A DNA stretch of 64,000 nt from an uncultured Lachnospiraceae bacterium (GCA_947176505.1 CAMWQW010000003.1:173874-237873), one strand, 5' to 3'. Positions 1-9,395 are shown, counted from the first letter of the stretch. A program made the numbers and translations. The notes: generated from the sequence alone by a model not told the origin.

Positions 1-248
1 AATCCCGCCATGAGGGCGGCATGCTGCCCGAAATTCTTAGCTAAGTTGATACCGCATATATCTTTACGATCCGCACAGAGTTCACAGATTACTTCGTAAG
101 TATTGTCCGGTGAATTGTCATTCACCAGAACAATCTCATAAGAATATGCTGTCAGACTTTTCATCGTCCTGTCGATTTCTTCTATCACCCCGCTTATCGT
201 CTGCGACGAACGGTAGCAGGGTATTACAAAACTAATCAATTTGCTCAT
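1..248 (-). CDS. Glycosyltransferase family 2, N-terminal part (runs off the window)
   Basis: Only the first 82 codons are inside the window; the gene continues to the left of base 1. The translation begins MSKLISFVIPCYRSSQTI and carries the GT-A nucleotide-sugar fold signatures: a first beta strand followed by PCY, then VNDNSPDNT as the first acidic pair. The NFGQHAALMAG segment is typical of dolichyl-phosphate-mannose-synthase-like or polyisoprenyl-phosphate GT2 enzymes. It would transfer a sugar from a nucleotide donor at the cytoplasmic face of the membrane. It is followed on the same strand by no other gene in view and preceded by the GNAT gene, so it is probably part of the same glycan operon. 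The acceptor and sugar cannot be told from this fragment. Confidence 0.85.
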   Translation of the reverse strand, partial: MSKLISFVIPCYRSSQTISGVIEEIDRTMKSLTAYSYEIVLVNDNSPDNTYEVICELCADRKDICGINLAKNFGQHAALMAG

Positions 249-300
249 ATCTATAGCCATGCCTTTCTTTCAGCCTTTCCTCCGAACACAAGCTCTGTGG

Positions 301-849
301 TCACTGCCTGCCTTCTGCACAATGCGCTTCTTTGTCTGCCGCTTCCCATATGCCGCGGTCTATTTCCATGAAGCAGACTTCCTTCTCCCCATGCAGAGTC
401 TGAACCGTCTCCCGCTTGTTGAGCATCTGAAATCCTACATGCATATAACTGCGCTGTGCACCGATATTATCCGACAAAAAACGCAAAAACACTCTTTGAA
501 GCGCAAGAATATTAAACGCATACGAAAGCGCCTCTTTTGCCGCCGCCGTACCGTATCCGCATCCTATGGCATCCTCCTCACCGATGAAAATTCCATACTC
601 CGCAGTGCCGTTCTCTCTGTCAATATCCCGAAAATAGACGCTCCCTATCTCCCTATTGTCAGACAGGCATATAATAAACTGCACCACTCGCCCGGTCTCT
701 ACCTGATCCCGGATCCACGCAAGATGTCCTTCTCTCGTAAAAAGCTTCTGATAGATAAAGTTTTTCCTCACAAATTCTTTATTACGCCACTCAATAATCT
801 TGTCCGTATCCTCCACCGTCATCTGACGCAAATGTATCGAATGCTCCAT
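301..849 (-). CDS. GNAT N-acetyltransferase, candidate PseH
   Basis: A 182-residue GNAT-fold acetyltransferase of the RimJ/RimL-like branch. The acetyl-CoA pyrophosphate loop is visible as AIGCGYGTAAAKEAL, and a WRN motif lies near the N terminus (IIEWRNKEFV). I prefer the ATG at 849 because GAGG sits six bases upstream; an in-frame ATG at 861 lacks a good ribosome binding site. PseB, PseC, PseG, PseI and PseF are all in this window, so the missing PseH step (N4-acetylation of UDP-4-amino-4,6-dideoxy-L-AltNAc) is the most economical role. The alternative is acetylation of dTDP-4-amino-4,6-dideoxygalactose made by the WecE homologue at 2741-3868 (a WecD-like job). The sequence alone does not decide between these. 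Confidence 0.8.
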   Translation of the reverse strand: MEHSIHLRQMTVEDTDKIIEWRNKEFVRKNFIYQKLFTREGHLAWIRDQVETGRVVQFIICLSDNREIGSVYFRDIDRENGTAEYGIFIGEEDAIGCGYGTAAAKEALSYAFNILALQRVFLRFLSDNIGAQRSYMHVGFQMLNKRETVQTLHGEKEVCFMEIDRGIWEAADKEAHCAEGRQ

Positions 850-889
850 CGTTTTCCTCATTTCTGCGCTGCTTTACACATGTCCGATT

Positions 890-2674
890 TCATTCCACGC
901 ACACCCGATAGACTAAATAGCGTGCCCCAATCCTGTCAGTTTCTTCCACTATAACTTTCACGCCCTGCGATTCATAATATTCTGCAATCCATCCGGTGCC
1001 CCGCTCAGACGCTTCTGCTTCAGACATAATCACATATACATACTCCTGCCCTATCAATGCCTCACTTGCCAAGACAATATCGAACCGCCGCAGTTTTTCC
1101 CTATAAAGAGGACTTTTGCATATCCATCCTCCAAGTATATCATAGTTGGCATAACCGTTATCCGTATGCTCAAATATCTTCTGTGAAAATCCTACCGTAG
1201 AGTACACATCTTCGAAATAGAAATTCTGCGAATGCGCTCTGCAGTATGCATCTATCTCGTACCAATCCACATTAACCCTCTCGCGCAGCGCTTGATCTTC
1301 TTTTACCTCCGGTATGCTGCTCGTCATACTTCCCGCCATAAGCAGAATAAGAAGCACCGTCATACCAAGCGGCACGCTATTCTTCCTCGCATCCGTTCTG
1401 TATAAGCAGAGCATCCTTATCAAAAGCGCAGACAGAAGCGCGAACTCCACAAGGTATAACGAGTGAGTAATCCTCACGGGATCACGTCCCCTCATCAGTA
1501 TAAACATCCAGACTGCGCTGCGCGCCGCAATAAGCAGCATAAGCTGCCACACAAACGCATACCTGTGGCACAGCAAAATCCCTGCTGCCGCTACCGCCAC
1601 ATACGCCCAAATCACAATTATATTGTAGGGAGCATCCTGCTCGTGGAACGTCCGGTATCTATAATAAGATATCTGCTCTCTTGCAATTGCAGTCCAATCC
1701 TTAGCTCCGCCCAATGCATGTGAGGCATAATCCGCCATATCCGTAAGCATCTGCGTATCAATCGCATCGTCTAACCCGAAATTATAATTTTCAAGCAGTG
1801 TCTGCTGTGCCACTGTCACACCAAGCGCTGACAGTTCCTCGCTATACTCCTCATCCGTAATCAATTCCGGATAGAAATCATACACCGTCGTTCTTGCATC
1901 AAAAAATTCCCTGAAGTCTTTCCAGTCTTCTTTGCAGTAGGCAGCGTAATCCGCCGCTGACGACAGCGCCATTCCAGCTAAAATAATCCCCAGCACCCCG
2001 CCGTATTTATACAGGGTCTCTTTATCGAATATTTTCTTTTCCTCTGTTATGCTATATAATCCTGCCAGACAGATAAAAGGAAATGTAAGCAGAAGCATCT
2101 CCGTCCGCAACTGATATGATACAATCACAAGGACAATCGCCGGAATATTTTTTACAACAAATTGTTGTGTGCTTATCTCCTTCGGCGTAGTCAAAAAAAG
2201 AAAAATCGCCGTTGCGGACATGATTGCGCAGGTGATTGTGTATTGTATGTTGATAAGATGTAAGAGACATGCTCCCCATTGAAAAAGTGTCAAAACTGCC
2301 AGAAGCAATATCTTGCCTAACACACCATTTCTTTTGTCTTTTCCCTCTTGACTATCTGCCGCCGCACACAGCCTCACCCCAATCAAATAAAAACATCCGA
2401 ACTGGCACAGACACAGAAACAGACCGTACCATGGTATCCGTCTGCACAGCCTGTAGCATAGCGCAATAAGCGCTCCCAAAGGATATAGCGTCTGCATATT
2501 GTGACCGTCCGGCACGCCGCTGTAGACACCGGACATAACGTCTTTTATCATCGTGTCGTCATTCAAATCATAGTAAAAGTCAAAGCACAGTGCCATCACA
2601 ATGACATTGACCGCCATGACCGCAAACGTCAGTATGCAGTTCTTATATTTTCTTAAGCCCTTATTATATTCCAT
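890..2674 (-). CDS. Polytopic membrane protein of the glycan locus (GT-C-like, unassigned)
   Basis: About 594 residues with roughly a dozen hydrophobic segments and a soluble C-terminal tail of about 110 residues. Near the N terminus, after the first membrane span, there is an acidic loop (DFYYDLNDDTMIKDV) of the kind used by GT-C lipid-linked-sugar glycosyltransferases. I do not recognise a characterised family with certainty; it resembles uncharacterised Firmicutes surface-glycan membrane proteins (DUF6056-like). The start is ambiguous: a TTG at 2707, ATG at 2683 and ATG at 2674 are in frame. The last has GAGGG ten bases upstream and is chosen. It lies 66 bases downstream of the WecE homologue and is probably co-transcribed with it. 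The possible role is sugar transfer to a lipid or polymer on the outer face of the membrane. Confidence 0.75.
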   Translation of the reverse strand: MEYNKGLRKYKNCILTFAVMAVNVIVMALCFDFYYDLNDDTMIKDVMSGVYSGVPDGHNMQTLYPLGALIALCYRLCRRIPWYGLFLCLCQFGCFYLIGVRLCAAADSQEGKDKRNGVLGKILLLAVLTLFQWGACLLHLINIQYTITCAIMSATAIFLFLTTPKEISTQQFVVKNIPAIVLVIVSYQLRTEMLLLTFPFICLAGLYSITEEKKIFDKETLYKYGGVLGIILAGMALSSAADYAAYCKEDWKDFREFFDARTTVYDFYPELITDEEYSEELSALGVTVAQQTLLENYNFGLDDAIDTQMLTDMADYASHALGGAKDWTAIAREQISYYRYRTFHEQDAPYNIIVIWAYVAVAAAGILLCHRYAFVWQLMLLIAARSAVWMFILMRGRDPVRITHSLYLVEFALLSALLIRMLCLYRTDARKNSVPLGMTVLLILLMAGSMTSSIPEVKEDQALRERVNVDWYEIDAYCRAHSQNFYFEDVYSTVGFSQKIFEHTDNGYANYDILGGWICKSPLYREKLRRFDIVLASEALIGQEYVYVIMSEAEASERGTGWIAEYYESQGVKVIVEETDRIGARYLVYRVCVE

Positions 2675-2740
2675 GAACCGCATACCCTCAGATTCACCGT
2701 TAAACAATTGCGCCCCACTCGCAAATATGACCTCTGCTTC

Positions 2741-3868
2741 CTAGCGATAAAAAGCCTTCACCTGCTTTGCAACATACTCCGTCTCATCCGCCGTCAGCTT
2801 ATAGAACATCGGCAGACGCAAGAGTCTTTCGCTCTCTTTGGTCGTATACTTGTCTTCACCGTGCATTCTGCCGAATTTGATTCCGGCAGGCGCAGAGTGA
2901 AGCGGTACATAATGAGACACAGCCATAATATCCCTTTGCTTCAAAAATTCAATCAGTCTGCTTCTTACTTCCAAATCTTTCGTCTTAATATAGAACATGT
3001 GCGCATTGTGGATGCAATATTCCGGAACGTAGGGCAGTTCAATCTTTCCCTCATCTGCAAGCGGCATAAGCAGCTCATAGTATTGGTTCCACCTGTCCAT
3101 TCTCGCCTGCGTAATCTCCTCCGCCAGTTCTAACTGAGCGTACAGATAGGCAGCATTCATGTCGCTCGGAAGATAGGATGAACCGTAGTTCTGCCAACGA
3201 TACTTATCGACTTGTCCGCGATAGTACTTGCTTCTGTCGGTTCCCTTTTCTCGGAGAATTTCCGCATCCTCTATATATTTCTCGTCCCGTATGAGCAGCG
3301 CGCCTCCCTCACCCATACTGAAATTCTTCGTTTCATGGAAACTGAAACAGCCGAAATCTCCAAATGTCCCAAGGGGCTTCCCTTTGTATGATGCCATGAT
3401 TCCCTGCGCGGCGTCTTCAATCACCATCAGATTATGCCGCCCCGCAATATCCATAATCGTGTCCATCTCACAGCCCACACCCGCATAGTGCACCGGTACA
3501 ATCGCTTTTGTCCTCTCTGTGATAGCATCTTCTATCAACGTTTCATCAATATTCATCGTGTCCGGTCTGATATCCACAAAAACAGCCGTCGCACCCCGCA
3601 ACACGAAGGCGTCCGCCGTTGACACGAAAGTGTACGAGGGGAGAATCACCTCATCGCCTTCTTTGATTTCTGTAAGAAGAGCCGCCATCTCCGTAGCATG
3701 CGTGCAGGAAGTGGTCAACAGACACTTCGTCGTCCCCGTCTGCTTCTCAATCCATTCGTTACATTTCAGCGTAAAAGGACCGTCTCCGCATATCTTCTGG
3801 TTTTCAATGGCTTCCTTCATATATTCTATTTCTTTGCCCGTGTAAGGCGGTACATTAAAATTAATCAT
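2741..3868 (-). CDS. rffA: dTDP-4-amino-4,6-dideoxygalactose transaminase
   Basis: A 375-residue fold-type I PLP aminotransferase of the DegT/DnrJ/EryC1 family. It matches enterobacterial WecE/RffA almost end to end: N-terminal FNVPPYTGKE, PSYTFVSTADAFVLRGA, DTMNIDETLIE, VPVHYAGVGCEMD, and the lysine block CFSFHETKNF, where K181 should carry PLP with D152 (EDAAQG) contacting the pyridine nitrogen. The enzyme transfers an amino group from glutamate to dTDP-4-keto-6-deoxy-D-glucose. The ATG at 3868 has GGAGAG nine bases upstream, and an upstream in-frame start adds ten unrelated residues. The dTDP-glucose dehydratase (RmlB) that makes its substrate is not in the window. The product may be Fuc4N for a surface glycan; the GNAT at 301-849 could acetylate it. 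Confidence 0.93.
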   Translation of the reverse strand: MINFNVPPYTGKEIEYMKEAIENQKICGDGPFTLKCNEWIEKQTGTTKCLLTTSCTHATEMAALLTEIKEGDEVILPSYTFVSTADAFVLRGATAVFVDIRPDTMNIDETLIEDAITERTKAIVPVHYAGVGCEMDTIMDIAGRHNLMVIEDAAQGIMASYKGKPLGTFGDFGCFSFHETKNFSMGEGGALLIRDEKYIEDAEILREKGTDRSKYYRGQVDKYRWQNYGSSYLPSDMNAAYLYAQLELAEEITQARMDRWNQYYELLMPLADEGKIELPYVPEYCIHNAHMFYIKTKDLEVRSRLIEFLKQRDIMAVSHYVPLHSAPAGIKFGRMHGEDKYTTKESERLLRLPMFYKLTADETEYVAKQVKAFYR

Positions 3869-3922
3869 CTTTGACTCTCCCCGGTTCCTAAAAAACAATT
3901 TACATCTAAGTGTAACACATTT

Positions 3923-5713
3923 TTATTCTTCTGTCACATATACTACATATCGCCCGTTGCCGAATACTTCCCTGTAAGAATGCTCTTTCATATACACCGC
4001 CAGAATCTGCAGCTTCTCATCAGCATCAAACGCCTCCTTGTCGACGCCGAACCAGTTCATTCCGTCCGCATCTTCCGCCAAATAAGCCGCTATCGGAGAA
4101 GCCGTGATTACTACCGGAGGCAACTCAATCTGTTCCATATCCCGTTCAAACTCCACCATGCGATAGCTGTCTAAATCCGTCCAGAACGTAGACAATGCCG
4201 AAGGCATGTCAAGCAGATACCCAAGTCCCGGAACATCTCCGTATAAGAGCACTTCACGTCCCGTCAGATTCGCGTCTTGCGTATAATGCGCCAGTTCCTC
4301 AAGCCACGCAGCATTGTCCTGATTCGTATAGACTCCTGCCGCTTTCACCGGTGCATTCACTGTCGCATCACGCGCTTCACCGTATATTCCGTCCTGAAAA
4401 GCAAAGTTCATGTGGAATCCCACACTCTGCACAAGAACAAACAATACGAGCACAGCAAACGGCATTCCCCATGCCGAAGCAAACTCTCTCTTGTCGTTCC
4501 TGCCGTATAGAAACCGTTCATAAGCAATCCACAGCATAAACGGCAAGACAATAAACAGATTATTGATAATCGGGTACAACCTATTGTTACTTCCCAGCGG
4601 TGTCACAAAAATCTGCACAAGCACCAATACTGCCAAAACTTTTTGTTCAGCTTTGACGCTCTTTGCAATCAGGCAATAAAACGCAACAATAATCGCCGAA
4701 ACCAAAAGAAGCACCGCCGGATAATAAATACTTCTGTATTCGTAATAGTGGAAATTGAATACACCCTTACCCCAATAAAAACGAAGAAGAACCGCCAACA
4801 CTGCCGCATAGACCACCCTGCACACCCACGCGGCACCACCCTTATCGCCAAACAGCCTGCGCTGCAGCATAAAAAGCAGCCATCCTCCTGCCATACATAT
4901 CACCGCAAAAATCATCCAGTAAAGTCCTGTGATATAATCCCCGAACATACTCGTAATCATCGAAGTTGGTTTATAGTCTTCCGCCTTCTCGGTCATCGCA
5001 AACATTGTCTGCACCATGGCGGGATAAGCTCCCACACCATACCTGATGCAGATGGTCACAAGCGGCGCTCCGAATCCGACAATATATCCCCAAACGCACC
5101 ATAACGTATTCCGAACTGTCTGTTGCAGCGTCCGGCGGTAAATGACCGCAGCATACCAAAGTACAACAATAAACGCCATCTGCACCACATTCGGCATTCT
5201 CACCGCCACATTCATACCAAGACAGATTCCCGCCGCCAGATAGTACCCCTTTTTCTCTTTCACAATGCCGTAGTACAACAGAAGCGCCCCTGCTGCCATA
5301 CACAAATATGTCAGATAGTTATACAGACTCGTAGACGGGCACCAGCACAATCCCAGCGCAATCCACTCACCTGTAAACGCAAAAGGCGCCGGAATCTTCC
5401 TACGCAAAACCGCATATGCTCCCACAGCCGTCACCGACTGTACTAACGCTGTGTAGAAATACATCCCCGTCAAAGTATTGCCGAATGGAAGATGCATCAT
5501 CAGACTGCCTACAACATTTGCCAGATAAGTCGCCACCATCCATGTACCGTTCATCGTCCCAAAGAACTCAAAATTCGCCAGACTGTAAGTAGCATCCGAC
5601 ACATCAATGCCCTGTCGTATGTTTGCTAACGGGTACCAAAACAGTAATGCAGGAAACAGTATCTTCTCTATGAAATTTTGATATTTGCGATACGCCGCTG
5701 CCATTTTGTTCAT
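3923..5713 (-). CDS. Large polytopic membrane protein, GT-C-like, unassigned
   Basis: A 596-residue protein with about eleven to twelve membrane segments and a soluble C-terminal domain of about 140 residues that begins near VNAPVKAAGVY. An acidic first periplasmic loop (IDVSDATYSLANFEFF) follows the first hydrophobic segment, the position of the DxD/ExD metal loop in GT-C enzymes, and the C-terminal domain is as in many GT39/GT83-like proteins. No named family is certain. It starts 17 bases after the acyltransferase ORF on the same strand and belongs to the same operon. It could be a lipid-sugar-dependent glycosyltransferase or a polymerase-like protein; the sequence does not decide. Confidence 0.75.
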   Translation of the reverse strand: MNKMAAAYRKYQNFIEKILFPALLFWYPLANIRQGIDVSDATYSLANFEFFGTMNGTWMVATYLANVVGSLMMHLPFGNTLTGMYFYTALVQSVTAVGAYAVLRRKIPAPFAFTGEWIALGLCWCPSTSLYNYLTYLCMAAGALLLYYGIVKEKKGYYLAAGICLGMNVAVRMPNVVQMAFIVVLWYAAVIYRRTLQQTVRNTLWCVWGYIVGFGAPLVTICIRYGVGAYPAMVQTMFAMTEKAEDYKPTSMITSMFGDYITGLYWMIFAVICMAGGWLLFMLQRRLFGDKGGAAWVCRVVYAAVLAVLLRFYWGKGVFNFHYYEYRSIYYPAVLLLVSAIIVAFYCLIAKSVKAEQKVLAVLVLVQIFVTPLGSNNRLYPIINNLFIVLPFMLWIAYERFLYGRNDKREFASAWGMPFAVLVLFVLVQSVGFHMNFAFQDGIYGEARDATVNAPVKAAGVYTNQDNAAWLEELAHYTQDANLTGREVLLYGDVPGLGYLLDMPSALSTFWTDLDSYRMVEFERDMEQIELPPVVITASPIAAYLAEDADGMNWFGVDKEAFDADEKLQILAVYMKEHSYREVFGNGRYVVYVTEE

Positions 5714-5730
5714 CTGCTCCGCACTCTCTC

Positions 5731-6828
5731 TTAAGCTGCATCACCGTCTGCCCTGTTTCTCATCCCCGCTTTAAACCGTACTGCCATCTTACCGGCTCCC
5801 CTGAATATCCACGCGCGCACGAAATCCACTGCCGTTCCCACCGCATACACAAGCAGAACACTGCCAATCATATGCGGGATGAACATCCAGCTTCCCCACA
5901 CTGAATCTACATGCAGCCATTTCATCCATTGATATCGGACAAGCACATGTTCATGCAAAAGATACACGCCAAATGTGTACGGCGCAAGCCCTCTGATGAC
6001 TTTTGCCGTTGTGCCCTCCCACGGCTTCATGTCCTTAAATACCATAAATAATCCAACCGAGCCGAGAAGACACAGAATATGATTGTAAGTCGTCGGCATA
6101 TCCATATAATAGGTAAAAGGATGCAGCACCTGAGCCACAATACCGGACGCCGCCGCCAGAAGGAATATCCCGAGGCTCATGCCCAGATAGAGCAATACCG
6201 CATTTCGCTTTTTTTCCAAAAACGGACAGCCGTACAGCCTGATATACGCCGCAATCAAAAATAAGCATACAAACCAGCCGTATTCATATCCATATTTATC
6301 CGTGGCAAAAGTTGCCGGAACAATCGACTTCCATACAGAAAAATAGAGCAAAAGGATACCGATTACAATCTGCAAAATCCTCTTATCCACCGCCTTGACG
6401 CCCGCTGCCAAAACCGGCGAAAGCACATACATAATCAAATACGCAGTGGCAAACCAGTAATGTTCCGTCTCAATGGGCAACACGTAATTCAGCCAGTCAT
6501 AAATCGACAAATCACCCGTCGAAATCACGCCCATGCAAATCAGAACAATCGGCGTGAGCAGAGAATAAAAAAGAATCTGCGCCGCCAGAGACATCACTCT
6601 CCCCGGTTTCCATGCAGACTCCACCAAAAAATATCCACTGATAAGCACATAGCAGTTTACGGCAACGATACAGAAAGCCACAATAAAATGCGTGGCGTAA
6701 TTCACCGCCGTATGCTCCTCTGTATACAGCAGCGTTAAATTGCTTTTATTCAAATAATGAAGGACAATAATCATCAACATTGCCACAATACGCAATAGTT
6801 CAAAGTTTGCCTGCCGTTTGGACTGCAT
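5731..6828 (-). CDS. Acyltransferase family 3 membrane protein (sugar O-acyltransferase)
   Basis: A 365-residue integral membrane protein with about ten hydrophobic helices. It opens with the family signature: RQANFELLRIVAMLMIIVLHY contains the conserved arginine and the histidine about ten residues later that are used by the acyltransferase-3 family (OafA/WecH/NodX type). Members move an acetyl or other acyl group across or at the membrane onto a sugar of a lipid-linked or polymeric glycan. The ATG at 6828 has GGAGG eight bases upstream and is preferred over the ATG at 6843, which overlaps that ribosome binding site. It lies 17 bases upstream of the GT-C-like gene. The acceptor sugar is unknown. 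Confidence 0.88.
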   Translation of the reverse strand: MQSKRQANFELLRIVAMLMIIVLHYLNKSNLTLLYTEEHTAVNYATHFIVAFCIVAVNCYVLISGYFLVESAWKPGRVMSLAAQILFYSLLTPIVLICMGVISTGDLSIYDWLNYVLPIETEHYWFATAYLIMYVLSPVLAAGVKAVDKRILQIVIGILLLYFSVWKSIVPATFATDKYGYEYGWFVCLFLIAAYIRLYGCPFLEKKRNAVLLYLGMSLGIFLLAAASGIVAQVLHPFTYYMDMPTTYNHILCLLGSVGLFMVFKDMKPWEGTTAKVIRGLAPYTFGVYLLHEHVLVRYQWMKWLHVDSVWGSWMFIPHMIGSVLLVYAVGTAVDFVRAWIFRGAGKMAVRFKAGMRNRADGDAA

Positions 6829-6906
6829 ATGCTGTTCCTCCATAACTCTTATAGGTTTTTACAATATTTGGTCTCAAATATCTACACATTCCGCTCCGCT
6901 GCCATG

Positions 6907-7335
6907 TCATTCTTTCTCTTTAAAAATCCATAATTTACTTAAGAAATAATTAGCTAAAATTACAATGACCTGACAGACAAATTTGGAAATATATTCATTG
7001 ATGCCTGCCAATGTTACCATGACAAACATAAGCCCCAGCTCAAGAAACTCCGTTGCAACTCTTGCCCCGATAAAAGAGAGAAACTCCCTGCCAAAAGACT
7101 GCACGCTCTTGTTCTTACTCTTAAAGACAAATGTCCTGTTCGTCCAGTACGCAAATACCACCGTCAGAACCCATGAGAGAGCCGTCGCCGCCATATAATG
7201 TATGTGCAGCGCAGAAGAAAACAGAAAGTACAACACATAATTTAATACAAACGCCAGAAATCCGAAAATCAGATAATTGAATCCCTCTTCATGCTCTTTA
7301 TATATTCCCCAGCAAAAGTTCCAAAGTTTCTTCAT
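6907..7335 (-). CDS. GtrA-like four-helix membrane protein
   Basis: A 142-residue protein with four hydrophobic segments and the GtrA family pattern: FNYLIFGFLAFVLNYVLYFLF near the N terminus, the basic loop YWTNRTFVFKSKN in the middle, and FLSKLWIFKE at the C terminus. GtrA proteins are thought to help move polyprenyl-phosphate-linked sugars across the membrane, usually with a GtrB-like GT2. The partner here could be the partial GT2 at the left edge or the GtrB-like enzyme at 38744-39673. It sits between the ABC flippase and the acyltransferase on the same strand. Length is normal for the family. Confidence 0.88.
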   Translation of the reverse strand: MKKLWNFCWGIYKEHEEGFNYLIFGFLAFVLNYVLYFLFSSALHIHYMAATALSWVLTVVFAYWTNRTFVFKSKNKSVQSFGREFLSFIGARVATEFLELGLMFVMVTLAGINEYISKFVCQVIVILANYFLSKLWIFKEKE

Positions 7336-7377
7336 GGACTAACCTCCAGTATATCGTCATCACAGAGAACATATTCT

Positions 7378-9135
7378 TCATGCCTTGCTCTCTGTGACTA
7401 TCTTGCCATTCACCACCCTGTACACCATATCGCACTTTTCAATCGTCTGCAGTCTGTGGGCAATAATAATGAGTGTCTTGCGCCCGTGCAGCCTGTTGAT
7501 AGAGTCCATAATCGCCGCCTCCGTCTCATTGTCAAGCGCTGACGTAGCTTCGTCTAACACCAAGACTTCCGGATCCTCAAAAAGTGCTCTGGCGATACCG
7601 ATACGCTGTCTCTGTCCTCCCGACAGACGGATTCCCCGTTCGCCGATTCCCGTATCCAGTCCGTTCGGAAGCCCTCTGACGAACTCATCAAGCTGCGCTT
7701 CCCTAAGCGCCTCCCACACCCTGTCATCATCTATGTCTTCATCAGGATAACCGAAGGCAACATTTTTGCGAATAGTAGAATCTATCATAAAAATAGTCTG
7801 AGGAATATAACCGATATTTTTGAGCCAAGATGCATAATGCTCCCTGACTTCCACTCCGTCTGCAAGAATGCTCCCGCTCTCAAGCTGTAGTAATCCCAGC
7901 AGAATATCCACAATCGTTGTCTTGCCGGCGCCGGATGTTCCTACGATTCCGACGGCATTGCCAATCGGTATCGTCATATCCGCATGGTCAAAAATCAAAA
8001 CATCTGTATTAGGATATTTGTAGGTTATGTCCCGCAGTACAATCTCTTTTCCCACGGCAAGTTTCTCCACATCTACCTTCTTCTGATAAGTCTCCTCACC
8101 GTAATCAATGTTCTCATCCCGTATCTCTTCCTGAAGATTGTCACTCACTCCCATGAAAAACGGCTCAAAATAAGAAATGGATGTCAAGTGGTTATTGATT
8201 CTATTTGCACAAGGTATCAGTCTCATAGCTGCAACTGCCAGAAGTCCAAGCTGCGGTACGATGTCCGCCGCCTCTGTTCCGTGCAGAAGCTGTATCATCA
8301 AGTACAGAATCATACCCGCGATGGCAAGCGTCTCAATCAGCAGCCTCGGAGTTGAGTTATACAGATTATACCGCTGTACCGCGCCCACATACCCCGCGCC
8401 GCATTTAGAATATTCATTAATAAAATAATTTTCTTTACGGGCAATCTTGATTTCCTTGATGCCCATAACCGACTGGTCAATCCATTTATACAATCCGCTG
8501 TAGAACTCTTGGTTCTCCTCTCCCGCTTTTCTCATAATCGGTTTTAAGATACACTTAATCACTAAAAGCGCAACTACCAAAAGCGCCGTGACCGTTAGAC
8601 TCATCCACACGTCCGTCACCAGACTGACTCCCGCAAGGCATATAAACACGATTCCTTCACTGATCAGCTGCAGCATCGACAGAATCAAACCATACATATT
8701 GTTGACATCCGATGTAATACTCCTCTGTATCACCGCGGTGTCTGCACCTAGATAATACTCGTACGGACGCTGCATGAAATTAATCATCATCCTCCGCGAT
8801 GTTGCAAATTGGTTTGTATAGACAAATTTAAGTTGTACCTTCTGTTGGAAAAACAAGAAAATATTTTTGACCACAAAAACAAGAACCAGCCCGACCATCA
8901 CAAGTATTGTCAGTTGATTACTGTTATCCAGATGAAAAATACCGCATATCACCTGCAAATATTTATGTTTGCCAATAGCGTCTTCCTCAAGCACCACATT
9001 CATGACCGGTACAATCATGGAAACGCCAAGTGTCTCCAATATAGCCCCGATTAACATGAGAAAGACAAGCAGCACCATCTTATTCTTCTGCTGCCTATCT
9101 AAAAGGACCATCAGTTTTCTGTATATCTTCATCAT
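7378..9135 (-). CDS. ABC transporter with fused permease and ATPase, PglK-like lipid-linked glycan flippase
   Basis: A 585-residue half-transporter: six membrane segments in residues ~15-320, then an ABC ATPase with Walker A GTSGAGKT, signature LSGGQRQR and Walker B VLVLDEATSALD. The membrane domain opens with ILETLGVSMIVPVMN and contains a YEYYLGADTA-type coupling region, both characteristic of the PglK/WlaB branch that flips undecaprenyl-diphosphate-linked oligosaccharides, rather than drug exporters. Its place in a glycan locus with no recognised Wzx supports that role by inference. It would work as a homodimer in the cytoplasmic membrane. It diverges from the decarboxylase gene at 9396 across a 260-base gap. 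Confidence 0.88.
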   Translation of the reverse strand: MMKIYRKLMVLLDRQQKNKMVLLVFLMLIGAILETLGVSMIVPVMNVVLEEDAIGKHKYLQVICGIFHLDNSNQLTILVMVGLVLVFVVKNIFLFFQQKVQLKFVYTNQFATSRRMMINFMQRPYEYYLGADTAVIQRSITSDVNNMYGLILSMLQLISEGIVFICLAGVSLVTDVWMSLTVTALLVVALLVIKCILKPIMRKAGEENQEFYSGLYKWIDQSVMGIKEIKIARKENYFINEYSKCGAGYVGAVQRYNLYNSTPRLLIETLAIAGMILYLMIQLLHGTEAADIVPQLGLLAVAAMRLIPCANRINNHLTSISYFEPFFMGVSDNLQEEIRDENIDYGEETYQKKVDVEKLAVGKEIVLRDITYKYPNTDVLIFDHADMTIPIGNAVGIVGTSGAGKTTIVDILLGLLQLESGSILADGVEVREHYASWLKNIGYIPQTIFMIDSTIRKNVAFGYPDEDIDDDRVWEALREAQLDEFVRGLPNGLDTGIGERGIRLSGGQRQRIGIARALFEDPEVLVLDEATSALDNETEAAIMDSINRLHGRKTLIIIAHRLQTIEKCDMVYRVVNGKIVTESKA

Positions 9136-9254
9136 ACCGCAGTATATCCTTTCGCAATATATCCGCCTATTCCCATGACTGCCGCCTAGGGCACCGCTTT
9201 CAAAATGATATCAGACCAAAAATATTCTTACATTTTATCACAGGAGAAGTAAGT

Positions 9255-9356
9255 ATGCAAATTACAAAATTGTTTTCCGCAATAAAATTAAAACTTTTTA
9301 AGGCAAATTACCATTCGCCTTGTATCTCTCCCCAAAATAAGGTAAGATTGCAATAG
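9255..9356 (+). CDS. Possible small ORF (33 codons) upstream of the decarboxylase
   Basis: A short frame beginning MQITKLFSAIKLKLFKANY with AGGAG eight bases before its ATG and ending 39 bases before the next gene. The N-terminal half is basic and amphipathic; the rest contains one cysteine. It is too short to judge by coding statistics, and may be a leader peptide, a small protein or chance. It is noted because the downstream pair encodes a PLP enzyme and an ATP-grasp ligase, and because the ribosome binding site is good. The rest of the 9136-9395 gap is AT-rich and should carry divergent promoters, but I could not assign them. Confidence 0.25.
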   Translation: MQITKLFSAIKLKLFKANYHSPCISPQNKVRLQ

Positions 9357-9395
9357 AATCACGACCTAGGTCATATCAACAGAAAGGCGGACCCA

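Noticed and set aside
241-954. Plus-strand open frame of 237 codons
   Set aside because: Antisense shadow covering the GNAT gene and the end of its neighbour; no ribosome binding site or recognisable domain.
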